Of a DNA stretch of 64,000 bases, positions 52,141 through 60,178 are shown in pieces; position 1 is the stretch's first letter; every line of letters begins with the position of its first letter. The translations under genes and the position numbers were made by a program. The notes beneath the pieces were generated by a model. It had not been told where the DNA came from. It saw only the letters and a list, made by a program, of their open reading frames with translations, and did not search any database. This stretch comes from an uncultured Ruminiclostridium sp. (lineage in GTDB: Bacteria > Bacillota > Clostridia > Oscillospirales > Acutalibacteraceae), in assembly GCA_902490005.1 (NCBI GenBank), contig CABUCM010000003.1, positions 73,659 through 137,658 of the forward strand, written 5' to 3'.

Positions 52141-53145
52141 ATGCCAAAAATTTACTACCAACCCGATTGTGACATCAATGTGCTGAAGGATAAAACCGTT
52201 GCCATTATCGGTTACGGCAGCCAAGGCCATGCCCACGCGCTGAATCTGCATGACAGCGGCGTCAACGTGATCGTCGGCCTGTATGAAGGCAGCAAAAGCA
52301 AGGAAAGAGCCCAAAAGGCCGGCTTGACCGTCATGGCGGTTCCCGAGGCTGTCAAAGCCGCCGATATCGTCATGATCCTGATCCCCGACGAGCGCCAGGC
52401 GGATATGTACAAACAGGATATCGCTCCCTACATGACCGAAGGCAAGGCCTTAGCTTTCGCCCATGGCTTTAATATCCATTATGGCCAGATCGTTCCCGCC
52501 AAAAATATCGACGTGTTCATGATCGCCCCCAAGGCGCCGGGCCACACCGTCCGCAGCGAATATGTAGAGGGCAAGGGCACGCCGGCCTTGGTTGCTGTTT
52601 ATCAGGACTATACCGGCCACTGCCTTGACGTCGCTTTGGCCTATGGCGCTGGGATCGGCGCCGCCAGAGCGGCTGTTATGGAGACCACCTTTAAGATTGA
52701 AACCGAAACCGACCTGTTCGGCGAGCAGGCCGTGCTGTGCGGCGGCGTTACCGCTTTGATGCAGGCCGGCTTTGAAACCCTGGTGGAGGCGGGCTACGCG
52801 CCGGAAAACGCTTATTTCGAGTGCATCCATGAGATGAAGCTGATTGTAGACCTGATCTATGCCGGCGGCTTCAAGATGATGCGCTATTCCATCTCCGATA
52901 CCGCTGAATTCGGCGATTATGAGACCGGCAAGCGGATTATCACCGAGGACACCAAAAAGGAAATGAAGAAGGTTCTGGAAGAGATTCAGGACGGCACCTT
53001 CGCTTCCAAGTGGATCGCCGAAAACAAAAACGGCCGTTCCCACTTCAACGCCTGCCGCCGCATCAAGGCCTCCCACCAGCTGGAAGAGGTTGGCGCGGAA
53101 CTGCGTAAAATGTACGCCTGGAACGACGATAAATACAAAGACTAA
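52141..53145 (+). CDS. ilvC: Ketol-acid reductoisomerase (class I)
   Basis: This 334-residue enzyme rearranges and reduces acetolactate in branched-chain amino acid synthesis. The Rossmann motif is IIGYGSQGHAHAL near residue 22. The cofactor loop reads GLYEGSKSKERA near 48-60: Tyr stands where many NADPH enzymes have Arg, while both Ser remain. Metal and substrate residues are present: AHGFNIHYG near 107, DLFGEQ near 190, ECIHEMKLIVD near 226 and YSISDTAE near 250. AGGAGG precedes the ATG. A perfect terminator follows. Confidence 0.95.
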   Translation: MPKIYYQPDCDINVLKDKTVAIIGYGSQGHAHALNLHDSGVNVIVGLYEGSKSKERAQKAGLTVMAVPEAVKAADIVMILIPDERQADMYKQDIAPYMTEGKALAFAHGFNIHYGQIVPAKNIDVFMIAPKAPGHTVRSEYVEGKGTPALVAVYQDYTGHCLDVALAYGAGIGAARAAVMETTFKIETETDLFGEQAVLCGGVTALMQAGFETLVEAGYAPENAYFECIHEMKLIVDLIYAGGFKMMRYSISDTAEFGDYETGKRIITEDTKKEMKKVLEEIQDGTFASKWIAENKNGRSHFNACRRIKASHQLEEVGAELRKMYAWNDDKYKD

Positions 53146-53162
53146 TGAAATGAATCTCCCCC

Positions 53163-53197
53163 AAAGGGCCGGACAAATATGTCCGGCCCTTTCTTTT
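53163..53197 (+). terminator. Terminator of ilvBNC
   Basis: A perfect 13-bp stem (53163-53175 with 53180-53192) around AATA is followed by CTTTTTG. Confidence 0.92.
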
Positions 53198-53230
53198 TGC
53201 GCCCGCCAAGCCTTGTATTTCTTCAGTCAC

Positions 53231-53258
53231 TTGAATTTATAAGAATTTTTGGTATAAT
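53231..53258 (+). promoter_or_regulatory. Promoter of the YhhN-like gene
   Basis: TTGAAT (53231-53236) and TATAAT (53253-53258) are 16 bases apart, 30 bases before the start codon. Confidence 0.7.
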
Positions 53259-53287
53259 GAATGTGTAATTGTGAAGGGAGGCCAATG

Positions 53288-53992
53288 ATGTCTCTTTCGC
53301 TTCAAGTGGTTTTAGTGGTTTACGGGGTTTTCGTCGCCGCTTATTGCTTTCATAAAAAATTTGAATCCAAGCGGCTGATCCGGATTCTATCCAAAACCCT
53401 CTGTTCCGCCGGGTTTTTAACGGCGGCGGTTTTATGCGGCTTGGAATCTGGATTTCAGAAGGAGCCCCTATGGAGCTGGGGGATTCTTTCCGCCTTAGTT
53501 TTTTCCGCCGTTGGCGACCTTCTTTTGGCGCTGCAAAAAGGAGAAGCGGGGAAAAAGAAATTTGACCGCTTCACCCTCGGCGGCATTTCCTTCTTTTGGG
53601 CTCATATTTTGTTTTCCGCCGTTTTCCTGCGTTATCAGGGCTTCCACTGGATTTCGGCGGCGGTTTCCCTGGCGCTGGTAGGCTTCCAGTGCTGGGTATT
53701 AATCCGGGCGAAGCGGCCGTTTGAGCTATTTAGCGTTTTTTCTCTGATTTATTTGGCGGCGTTAGGCTTTATGGCCGGCAGCGGTTTATGGTTTTTTACT
53801 AAGATTTCACTGGCGGGGCCTTCCCCCTATTTGGTTTTCACCGCTGTGGGCGCGGCTTTATTTTTGGTTTCTGATTTGCTTTTGTGCTATAAGCTCTTTC
53901 TTAACAAAAAGGCCGATTGGGTCAATGTTGGCAACACCATCACTTATTTTGGCGGGCAGATGCTTTTTGCCATGACCATTTTATACGTTTAA
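53288..53992 (+). CDS. YhhN/TMEM86-family membrane protein (lysoplasmalogenase-like)
   Basis: This protein of 234 residues has about eight hydrophobic helices. VFSAVGDLLLALQ near residue 77 holds the family's conserved acid, and LFLVSDLLLCYKLF near 198 holds the second. Members cleave the vinyl-ether bond of lysoplasmalogens, lipids that occur in anaerobic Clostridia, so this role is plausible. The start is ATG 53288, six bases after GGGAGG; the ATG at 53285 is closer to the site. Confidence 0.85.
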   Translation: MSLSLQVVLVVYGVFVAAYCFHKKFESKRLIRILSKTLCSAGFLTAAVLCGLESGFQKEPLWSWGILSALVFSAVGDLLLALQKGEAGKKKFDRFTLGGISFFWAHILFSAVFLRYQGFHWISAAVSLALVGFQCWVLIRAKRPFELFSVFSLIYLAALGFMAGSGLWFFTKISLAGPSPYLVFTAVGAALFLVSDLLLCYKLFLNKKADWVNVGNTITYFGGQMLFAMTILYV

Positions 53993-54017
53993 ATCGAACA
54001 GGCAGGAGGAACTTCAC

Positions 54018-55007
54018 ATGCCTAAGGAAATTACAAAGCCTACGCCTTTGTTAAAAGCAGACGGCTCAACCACGGTTGGCTGGGCCAGCAGCAATCTGCT
54101 GGATTATAATAAAATAGATTGTACGGCGTCTTCTACCCGAATCAAGGAGTGGGACCGGTATACTGTGGTGAGCCCGGAATGCGCCGTTACCCTAAGTATT
54201 GCCGATTTGGGCAACCTGGGCTATGTTTTTGCCTCCTTGACGGACTTTACCAAGAAGCCCTGTCGCACCTTCAGCCAAACCATTACCAAGGCCTATCCTA
54301 TGGGACGCATGAGCCTTCCCCTTTCCCCCAAGTCAGGGGACGCCACTTATACCAGCAAGCAGGTGGGAATGCGGTTTTCCCGCTCCGCCAATTCCCGCTT
54401 TCTGAACTGCGAGTATGTGAATTTCTGCGAGGGCAAGACCCTGTATCTAAACCTTTCCTTAGACGAGCCGGATCACTATGCCATTGCCTCGGCCACTGAC
54501 TTTGGGGATAAAAAGGGCCTGTTTGCTTACCGCTACCAGGTCAGCCGTATGCCCGCCTCCGGCGTTATCCGCTACGGCGGAGCGGAATATCGATTCCGCC
54601 CGGATTCCAGCTTCGGCACGCTGGGCTGGTGCCGGGGGGTATTCCCTTCTAAAACCTGCTTTAACACCGCCACCTTATTCGGGCAGGCGGATGAATCCCC
54701 GTTTGTACTATTCGCCGGAGATTCTCTGCAAAGCGCCCTGTATTATGGCGGCCGCTTTTATAAACTAGACGAAATCAGCGTTTCTTCTGAGAAAGACGGT
54801 TCCTGGAAACTACGCTTTCCCCAGGCCGATTCCAGATTGGAAATGTCTGTTTTAGGAAAAAATGAGGTGCGTTCCAGCTTTTTAATGAATTTCTGCCAGT
54901 ACCGGCAGGCGTTCGGCAGCTTCAGCGGCATAATTTCCGTCAATGGTATTACTGTGCCGTTAAAGCATATCTCTGGATTTACCGAACAATTTGAAAGCCG
55001 CTTATAA
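54018..55007 (+). CDS. DUF2804-family protein
   Basis: This 329-residue protein matches the DUF2804 family as I recall it: the N-terminus starts PKEITKPTPLL, GWASSNLLDYNK follows, VTLSIADLGNLGYVF lies near residue 57, and LGWCRGVFPSKTCFNTAT near 205 matches the family's conserved GxGRGVWPY segment in a looser form. There is no signal peptide or helix, so it is probably cytoplasmic. The function is unknown; a beta-rich lipocalin-like fold related to hydroxyneurosporene synthase-type proteins has been suggested for relatives. CAGGAGGAA precedes the ATG. It follows the YhhN gene by 25 bases and probably shares its transcript, hinting at a lipid link. Confidence 0.75.
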   Translation: MPKEITKPTPLLKADGSTTVGWASSNLLDYNKIDCTASSTRIKEWDRYTVVSPECAVTLSIADLGNLGYVFASLTDFTKKPCRTFSQTITKAYPMGRMSLPLSPKSGDATYTSKQVGMRFSRSANSRFLNCEYVNFCEGKTLYLNLSLDEPDHYAIASATDFGDKKGLFAYRYQVSRMPASGVIRYGGAEYRFRPDSSFGTLGWCRGVFPSKTCFNTATLFGQADESPFVLFAGDSLQSALYYGGRFYKLDEISVSSEKDGSWKLRFPQADSRLEMSVLGKNEVRSSFLMNFCQYRQAFGSFSGIISVNGITVPLKHISGFTEQFESRL

Positions 55008-55027
55008 CGTTCCGAAAGGAGTTCTTT

Positions 55028-55744
55028 ATGTATCAGCAAATGCCTCCCTATCAACCGCCTTACCAACCGCCCCAGCCCCCCTATCCCCCTTATGAGCCGC
55101 CTTACGGCTATCAGGCTCACCAGACTCCCCGCAAAGGCGGATTGAGAGCCTGGGCAGTGGTGCTCATCGCCCTGGGCGCGTTTCTCATTGGAATTTATAC
55201 CGGTACGGCAATCGCCAGCTTGAACAAGGCGATTTCACAGGTCCAGAATTACGATTGGAGCGAACACGGCGATTCCAGCGGCAGTGAAACGGCCGCCTCC
55301 TATGGGCTGAACGAAACCGCGGCGGTAAACGGCACCCTTTACGACGTATCCTTTGCCGCCTGCTCTTTTGACGCGGATATCACTTTGACCTCCTATCTTC
55401 GCGGAGACTGGGCCGCTGAAAAAATAAAGGAAATGGGCGGGGATTTGAGCAGCCTGCCTGAGGGAAAAGAATATGTGACCGCTAACTTTCAGATCACGCT
55501 GAACAGCACAGACTCCGCTTCCGCCGTAATGTTCAACCCACAATATTTTCGGTTCGATATCGCGGAATCCAACGACGACGTCCGGGTGGGCAATTATCCG
55601 GAAAACGGCGTTGAATTGGAAAACCTGTCGCTGAAGACCGGGGAATCCGGCACCATTACCGCTTTTGCGGTGATCGATCAATCCGCCGATGATCCCGAGC
55701 TTTACTTTTATACCGGCGACGTTTATTTGACATTTACTCCGTAA
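55028..55744 (+). CDS. Membrane-anchored hypothetical protein with Pro/Tyr-rich N-terminus
   Basis: This protein of 238 residues has a Pro/Tyr/Gln-rich N-terminal segment (residues 1-35), a short basic region, one helix at about 41-62 (AVVLIALGAFLIGIYTGTAI), a Ser/Thr-rich spacer and an extracellular beta-rich domain (95-238). The latter looks like the DUF4352/immunoglobulin-like stress-protein type (VTANFQITLNS, LSLKTGESGTITAFAVID). It is probably a type II membrane protein. Function unknown. AAAGGAG precedes the ATG; it lies 20 bases after the DUF2804 gene. Confidence 0.65.
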   Translation: MYQQMPPYQPPYQPPQPPYPPYEPPYGYQAHQTPRKGGLRAWAVVLIALGAFLIGIYTGTAIASLNKAISQVQNYDWSEHGDSSGSETAASYGLNETAAVNGTLYDVSFAACSFDADITLTSYLRGDWAAEKIKEMGGDLSSLPEGKEYVTANFQITLNSTDSASAVMFNPQYFRFDIAESNDDVRVGNYPENGVELENLSLKTGESGTITAFAVIDQSADDPELYFYTGDVYLTFTP

Positions 55745-55768
55745 CATAAATTTAGAAAGGTTCCATCC

Positions 55769-56842
55769 ATGAAGAAAAAAGTGATGCTAGGCATGAGCGG
55801 CGGCGTGGATAGCTCCGTAGCCGCTCTTCTTTTATTGCAGCAAGGCTATGATGTCACCGGGGTTACCATGAAGCTGCGCCCGGATGCATACATGTCCGAA
55901 AGCCAGAGCGGCGGGTGCTGTTCCTTAGACGACATCGACGACGCCCGCAGGGTGGCGTACAAGCTGGGGATTGAGCATTTGGTGCTCAATTTCACCCAGG
56001 TGTTCTCAGAGAAGGTTATCGATTATTTCGCGGCGGAGTATTTGGCCGGAAGAACTCCAAATCCCTGCATCGCCTGCAACGCCCATGTGAAATTCGATGA
56101 CCTGCTTCGCACCGCCCTTTCCCTGGAATACGATTATGTGGCCACGGGCCATTACGCGGTGATTACACAAAATGACCAAGGGCGGTGGCTGCTGAAAAAG
56201 GCGCCCTGTTCCAAGGATCAAAGCTATGTGCTTTACAGCCTGACCCAGCACCAGCTTTCTCATACCCTGATGCCTTTAGCCGGCATGGAGAAAGCCCAAG
56301 CCAGAGAGCTGGCCCAGAAAGCCGGCCTGCCGGTAGCCCACAAGCCGGACAGCCAGGAGATCTGCTTTGTTCAGGATAACGATTACGCCTCTTTCATCCG
56401 CCGGTATACGGGCAAGGAGCCGCCGCCGGGAGATTTCATCGACCAAGAGGGAAATGTCTTGGGCAGGCATAAGGGGATTACCCACTACACCATCGGCCAG
56501 CGGAAGGGCCTTGGCCTGGCATTCGGCAAGCCGATGTTTGTCACAAAAATTGATCCCGCCGCCAATACGGTTACCTTGGGAGAAAACGGCTGCCAATACG
56601 CTTCTTCCCTGACCGCCGGGCAGGTAAACCTGATCCCCTTTGATACTCTCACTGCTCCCATTTCCGCCCAGGTAAAGGTCCGCTATCAGGCGGCGCCGGC
56701 CCGGGCGCTGCTGACGCCTTTGAAAAACGGAAAGATCCAGGTGGAGTTTGACGAGCCCCAGCGTTCGGTCACGCCAGGACAAGCCGCTGTGTTTTACGAC
56801 GGTGATCTTGTATTGGGCGGCGGTATCATTGAAACGCCATAA
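55769..56842 (+). CDS. mnmA: tRNA-uridine 2-sulfurtransferase
   Basis: This 357-residue enzyme activates and thiolates U34 of tRNA for Glu, Gln and Lys. The ATP loop GMSGGVDSSVAALLL is at residue 8. The two catalytic cysteines are present, in NPCIACNAHVKF near 97 and in SQEICFVQD near 200. THYTIGQRKGLGL near 238 marks the tRNA-binding central domain. The C-terminal beta-barrel ends with FYDGDLVLGGGII. Its stop codon lies within the convergent terminator. Confidence 0.95.
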   Translation: MKKKVMLGMSGGVDSSVAALLLLQQGYDVTGVTMKLRPDAYMSESQSGGCCSLDDIDDARRVAYKLGIEHLVLNFTQVFSEKVIDYFAAEYLAGRTPNPCIACNAHVKFDDLLRTALSLEYDYVATGHYAVITQNDQGRWLLKKAPCSKDQSYVLYSLTQHQLSHTLMPLAGMEKAQARELAQKAGLPVAHKPDSQEICFVQDNDYASFIRRYTGKEPPPGDFIDQEGNVLGRHKGITHYTIGQRKGLGLAFGKPMFVTKIDPAANTVTLGENGCQYASSLTAGQVNLIPFDTLTAPISAQVKVRYQAAPARALLTPLKNGKIQVEFDEPQRSVTPGQAAVFYDGDLVLGGGIIETP

Positions 56843-56889
56843 GAGAAATAAAAAAAAGAGAGCGTTTGCTCTCTTTTTTTATTTCTCTT
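56841..56889. terminator. Bidirectional terminator containing both convergent stop codons
   Basis: The core GAGAGC/GCTCTC stem with a four-base loop extends through an A8/T7 tract to AAGAGAAAT/ATTTCTCTT on the outside, with one A bulged. The mnmA TAA (56840-56842) and the opposite gene's TAA (56881-56879) both lie in the arms. Confidence 0.85.
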
Positions 56890-57718
56890 TCTTCTTTTTC
56901 ACCTGTTTCCGCTGAACCGCCTCCTTCATGTGGCGGATAGAAGCGGGGTGTTTCCCCGCCCTCATGCCGGGGAACGCTTTCAGCAACCGGCGCTGCGCTC
57001 CGGAGTTCAGCCCCTTGCTAATGGCTTCCATTCTTTCCTGAAGGCGTTCACTGGAAGCCGCCTGCAGCTCCAAAACCGCCTCCCGGGTGGCGTTGACCTT
57101 ACTCTCAAAGCTTTGCTGTAGCCGCTCCCGGTTTTCCTCGCTTTTCGCCTTTAGATCCTCCAGCACCTTTTCCAGCTCATCCAGCTTTCCGTTCATGGCG
57201 AGAATACTGCGGACGGTTATCACGCTGTCAGTGATGAAATAGAACAGGAATACGAAAGCGATCACCGGCAGCAGCGGTTCAGGGATCCAGCCCTCCAGCT
57301 TTTCAACAAACGGATTGATAAAGTGCACCAGCAGTACAGACAGCACGCCGAACAGTAAAGAATTCCGCAAGCAAACCCTGCCGTTAATATTAAACCTCCT
57401 CTTGCTGTAATCCCACCAAGTGGTGTGGAACAATTTTTCCAACAAAAGGCTTGTAATATATTCTACCACACTGGTAATCAGCACCCCAAAAACAAACAGT
57501 ACCGCAATGTTTTTCGTAAAAGGGCGCAGGAGAAAAATCACCAGTAAAGCGCCTACCCCATAGATCGGACAAAAGGGGCCGTTTAAAAACCCACGGTTAA
57601 TGAATTTCTTAGCGGGGATGGAGCAATAGGTGGATTCGCAGGCCCAGCCCAATAAACTGTAAAGCGCGAAGCTGATCACCAACTCGGAAATAAAAACCGC
57701 GCTTTGGGTCAGTACCAC
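56879..57718 (-). CDS. CmpB-like (ABC_trans_CmpB) membrane protein
   Basis: This protein of 279 residues has about five helices in residues 1-190, then a charged coiled-coil tail. The family core NRGFLNGPFCPIYGVGAL is near residue 38, and TTWWDYSKRRFNINGRVCLRNS near 105. The name 'putative ABC transporter permease' is historical; no transport has been shown. Residues 190-265 are heptad-like and Glu/Arg-rich, and the end is very basic (KQVKKKKEK). The start is GTG 57718 after AAAGGAG. A promoter lies just upstream. Confidence 0.82.
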   Translation of the reverse strand: MVLTQSAVFISELVISFALYSLLGWACESTYCSIPAKKFINRGFLNGPFCPIYGVGALLVIFLLRPFTKNIAVLFVFGVLITSVVEYITSLLLEKLFHTTWWDYSKRRFNINGRVCLRNSLLFGVLSVLLVHFINPFVEKLEGWIPEPLLPVIAFVFLFYFITDSVITVRSILAMNGKLDELEKVLEDLKAKSEENRERLQQSFESKVNATREAVLELQAASSERLQERMEAISKGLNSGAQRRLLKAFPGMRAGKHPASIRHMKEAVQRKQVKKKKEK

Positions 57719-57754
57719 GTTATCAGCTCCTTTTCTTGTTTTCAGAATAATATT

Positions 57755-57783
57755 AGTGTAGTCCGGGCGGCGGTCTTTGTCAA
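57755..57783 (-). promoter_or_regulatory. Promoter of the CmpB-like gene
   Basis: On the minus strand a perfect TTGACA (57783-57778) and TACACT (57760-57755) are 17 bases apart, about 37 bases before the GTG start. Confidence 0.75.
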
Positions 57784-57815
57784 GTTTTGTCACTTTTCCT
57801 GCCAGCAAAACCGCC

Positions 57816-57844
57816 TTGTTTCTGTTTTTAATATATGTTACAAT
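57816..57844 (+). promoter_or_regulatory. Promoter of the small lipoprotein gene
   Basis: TTGTTT (57816-57821) and TACAAT (57839-57844) are 17 bases apart with an extended TGT before the -10 box. Confidence 0.7.
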
Positions 57845-57869
57845 GTAATCCGTCGGGAGGTGCCTTATT

Positions 57870-58217
57870 TTGTTCCAAAAATTTAAAAAATTATTTTCTG
57901 TGACATTGCTTGCCGCTTTTCTTTTTCTGTTTGCAGCGGGCTGTGCTCCTAAAATAGAGCCGGACCCGCAAAACCCATTGCAGGGGCAGTGGAAAGATAC
58001 TTACGGCCTGACGCAATACAGCTTTTTAGACGACCACAACCTGGTTTTAACCGCATATGGATTCGCCGATTTTCCGGGTACATACACCTTGAACAGCGAT
58101 GGTACCATACAAATCCGTTATTCCCTACTGGGCAAAGAGCGGGTAAACACCTATTCGTTCTCCTTTTCCGGCAATCAGTTTTTTCTGGATAAAAACGAAT
58201 TTGTCAGAAAAATATAA
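57870..58217 (+). CDS. Small lipoprotein of unknown function
   Basis: This protein of 115 residues has a lipoprotein signal (FKKLFSVTLLAAFLFLFAAGC, lipobox AAGC with Cys near residue 25). The mature part of about 90 residues is beta-rich (QGQWKDTYGLTQYSF; PGTYTLNSDGTIQIRY), similar to small lipocalin-like domains of the DUF5640 kind that bacteria place on the outer face of the membrane. The start is TTG 57870 after GGGAGGTG. It stands alone with its own promoter and terminator. Confidence 0.75.
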   Translation: MFQKFKKLFSVTLLAAFLFLFAAGCAPKIEPDPQNPLQGQWKDTYGLTQYSFLDDHNLVLTAYGFADFPGTYTLNSDGTIQIRYSLLGKERVNTYSFSFSGNQFFLDKNEFVRKI

Positions 58218-58230
58218 CACAGTCAAAATT

Positions 58231-58278
58231 GAAAAGTCCTTCTCGGGTAGATTCCCAGGAAGGACTTTTCTTTATTTT
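58231..58278. terminator. Bidirectional terminator between lipoprotein and tadA genes
   Basis: A perfect 12-bp stem (58231-58242 with 58259-58270) with a 16-base loop that can form an inner GGG/CCC pair is followed by TTTATTTT. Confidence 0.85.
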
Positions 58279-58754
58279 AAACCGGTTTTTTTCTTTTCCC
58301 GCAGAGACAGGAAAAACGCGCTCAGCTCCGCCGAGCATTCCGCTTCTAAAACGCCGGCAATCACCTGGGGGGTATGGTTATAGGGCAGCTCAAAAAGATT
58401 GACCACCGATTGGCAGGAACCCGCCTTGGGGTCGCTGGCGCCATAACACAGCCTTCGGATCCGCGCGTTAATGATAGCGCCGGTACACATGGGACAAGGC
58501 TCCAAGGTGACGTATAAATCACATTGCCATAGCCTCCAGCCTCCCAGCGCCTTACAGGCGCCGTCAATGGCTTCCAGCTCCGCGTGGTACAAGGCGTTCT
58601 TGCCAAACTCCCGGCGATTTCTTCCCGTAGAGATCAGTTGGCCATCCTTCACCACTACCGCGCCTACCGGCACCTCGCCCTCGGCGGCCGCCTGCTTTGC
58701 CAGCTTCAGTGCCTCACGCATCCAAGCTTGGTCTGTAGACTTATTCGCTTCCAT
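58272..58754 (-). CDS. tadA: tRNA adenosine(34) deaminase
   Basis: This 160-residue zinc enzyme converts A34 to inosine in tRNA-Arg(ACG). The zinc and catalytic motifs are intact: HAELEAIDGA near residue 55 and PCPMCTGAIINARI near 85. The remaining C-terminal part is typical. The ATG follows the stop codon of the CPBP protease gene directly (TAAATG), and its GGAG lies inside that gene. Confidence 0.93.
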   Translation of the reverse strand: MEANKSTDQAWMREALKLAKQAAAEGEVPVGAVVVKDGQLISTGRNRREFGKNALYHAELEAIDGACKALGGWRLWQCDLYVTLEPCPMCTGAIINARIRRLCYGASDPKAGSCQSVVNLFELPYNHTPQVIAGVLEAECSAELSAFFLSLREKKKTGLK

Positions 58755-59798
58755 TTACAAAACTCCTATAGTACCTAAAATAATGCAGAGCCCAAACAGG
58801 ACAAAAGCGGAAATCATCACACCGGACGAGCAGAAAATCGCGACTCTCTTTTTCAGTGTAAAAGCCGATTTTGCCCTATCCGGGAAGGACACCAAGCCTT
58901 TGGGAGATTTGGAAAGCTTCCACACGCAGAGAAGTCCTATTCCTATCAGCAGATAAGTCGCGATATAGAACACTAAAATATAGATACCCTGAGAGACATT
59001 ATGCGAAAGGGCGTCGATAGCGGATGCAAAAAAGTTATTAAAGAAATGGATCAGAATCCCCGGCAGCAGGGAGTTGGTTTTCACCACAATAAAGCCGATC
59101 ACCAGTCCCAAAATAAACGCCATGGGAATCTGGGTTATATAAAAGTGGGTCATACCAAACAACGCGGCCGACACGATTACGGCAAAACCGTCCCCGAACC
59201 TGCGAAGAGACCCCAAGATAACGCCACGGAACGCAAACTCCTCTAGGAGCGCGGGCAGCAGCGCCGAAGTCAGCACGCTGACGACGATGTAAGGCGCGCT
59301 GTTTTCAAACGGGCTTTCCGGAAGCGGAATATGGATTCCCACAATCTCGCCGACAGTCAGCATCATGCTGGTCTGAAGGTTTAAACTCATGCAGACGCCC
59401 ATGCCTACCAGCACCAGCAGCGCAGTGGTGGCTCCTCCCACCTTCTCAAACGGAAACAGCCGGTTCATGGATTCCTTCCCGGCTCTTGCCAAAATCAGGA
59501 ATGGAAAAAAGAAACAGACGCTGTAAATAATCATTGAGAAAAGGGTTGTTCCAGTTAGGTCATACGTAATGGCGCCATTGGCATAGTTCACGCTCATTAG
59601 GCCTATCCATACCAAAAACAGGCTGCTGAAAAAAGAAAACAGCAGATAAAAGAAGCGGTTTCCGATCAACGCCAAGCCAATTCTGTTGGCACATCTCTTG
59701 ATTTGATTTTTTTCCTCATATTGCTCATAGGTAGGCATAGGACGGCGGTAATTTCTTAAATCTTGCGGCGGCATTTGCTGATAAGGAGGATAATACAT
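58755..59798 (-). CDS. CPBP-family intramembrane metalloprotease with Pro/Tyr-rich N-terminus
   Basis: This protein of 347 residues has about eight helices. The CPBP (Abi/CAAX protease) motifs are present: EEFAFRG near residue 188, GMTHFYITQIPMAF near 217, and HFFNN near 255, which supply the Glu, Arg and His. The first 35 residues are Pro/Tyr/Gln-rich (YYPPYQQMPPQ). Substrate unknown; members process signal peptides or regulators in the membrane. The ATG at 59798 follows GAGGTG. It is coupled to tadA. Confidence 0.88.
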   Translation of the reverse strand: MYYPPYQQMPPQDLRNYRRPMPTYEQYEEKNQIKRCANRIGLALIGNRFFYLLFSFFSSLFLVWIGLMSVNYANGAITYDLTGTTLFSMIIYSVCFFFPFLILARAGKESMNRLFPFEKVGGATTALLVLVGMGVCMSLNLQTSMMLTVGEIVGIHIPLPESPFENSAPYIVVSVLTSALLPALLEEFAFRGVILGSLRRFGDGFAVIVSAALFGMTHFYITQIPMAFILGLVIGFIVVKTNSLLPGILIHFFNNFFASAIDALSHNVSQGIYILVFYIATYLLIGIGLLCVWKLSKSPKGLVSFPDRAKSAFTLKKRVAIFCSSGVMISAFVLFGLCIILGTIGVL

Positions 59799-60178
59799 GA
59801 ATAGCACCTCACAACGTTTTTCCTAGTCGTTCTTTCTACATTATAGGGAATCCTAAAACGAAAATCAACCTTCATCTTTCATTTATATTTAGGACTCTTT
59901 AAAACGCACAAAAGCGCGACCACTGACGCGGCCGCGCTTTTGTGAAGAAACCCTTCTTCTGGTGGATAAGCCAAAAAGAGAATGATTTACTCGTCGTACG
60001 CAATTGTTAATTTTTTGAAAAGCGAACTATATCGGATCCGCGTTTCAAACCATGCCGTCATATCAAGACTCTTTGCAGAACATTTCATAATCACGCTGCG
60101 AATCCTGATATTCTGCAATTCCAGCTATATGACGAAGGGGTACTCAACAATAGAGCCAATATCAAATCCGGATGATTT
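59799..60178. other. Intergenic stretch between the CPBP and ABC operons
   Basis: There is a terminator at 59901-59944. From 59982 a 66-codon frame is open on the plus strand, but it has no ribosome site or domain. Nothing else is visible. Confidence 0.55.
59901..59944 (-). terminator. Terminator of the second sugar ABC operon
   Basis: On the minus strand a perfect 12-bp stem (59944-59933 with 59918-59907) around 14 bases is followed by CGTTTTAAAG. It lies about 235 bases after the last permease stop. Confidence 0.7.
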
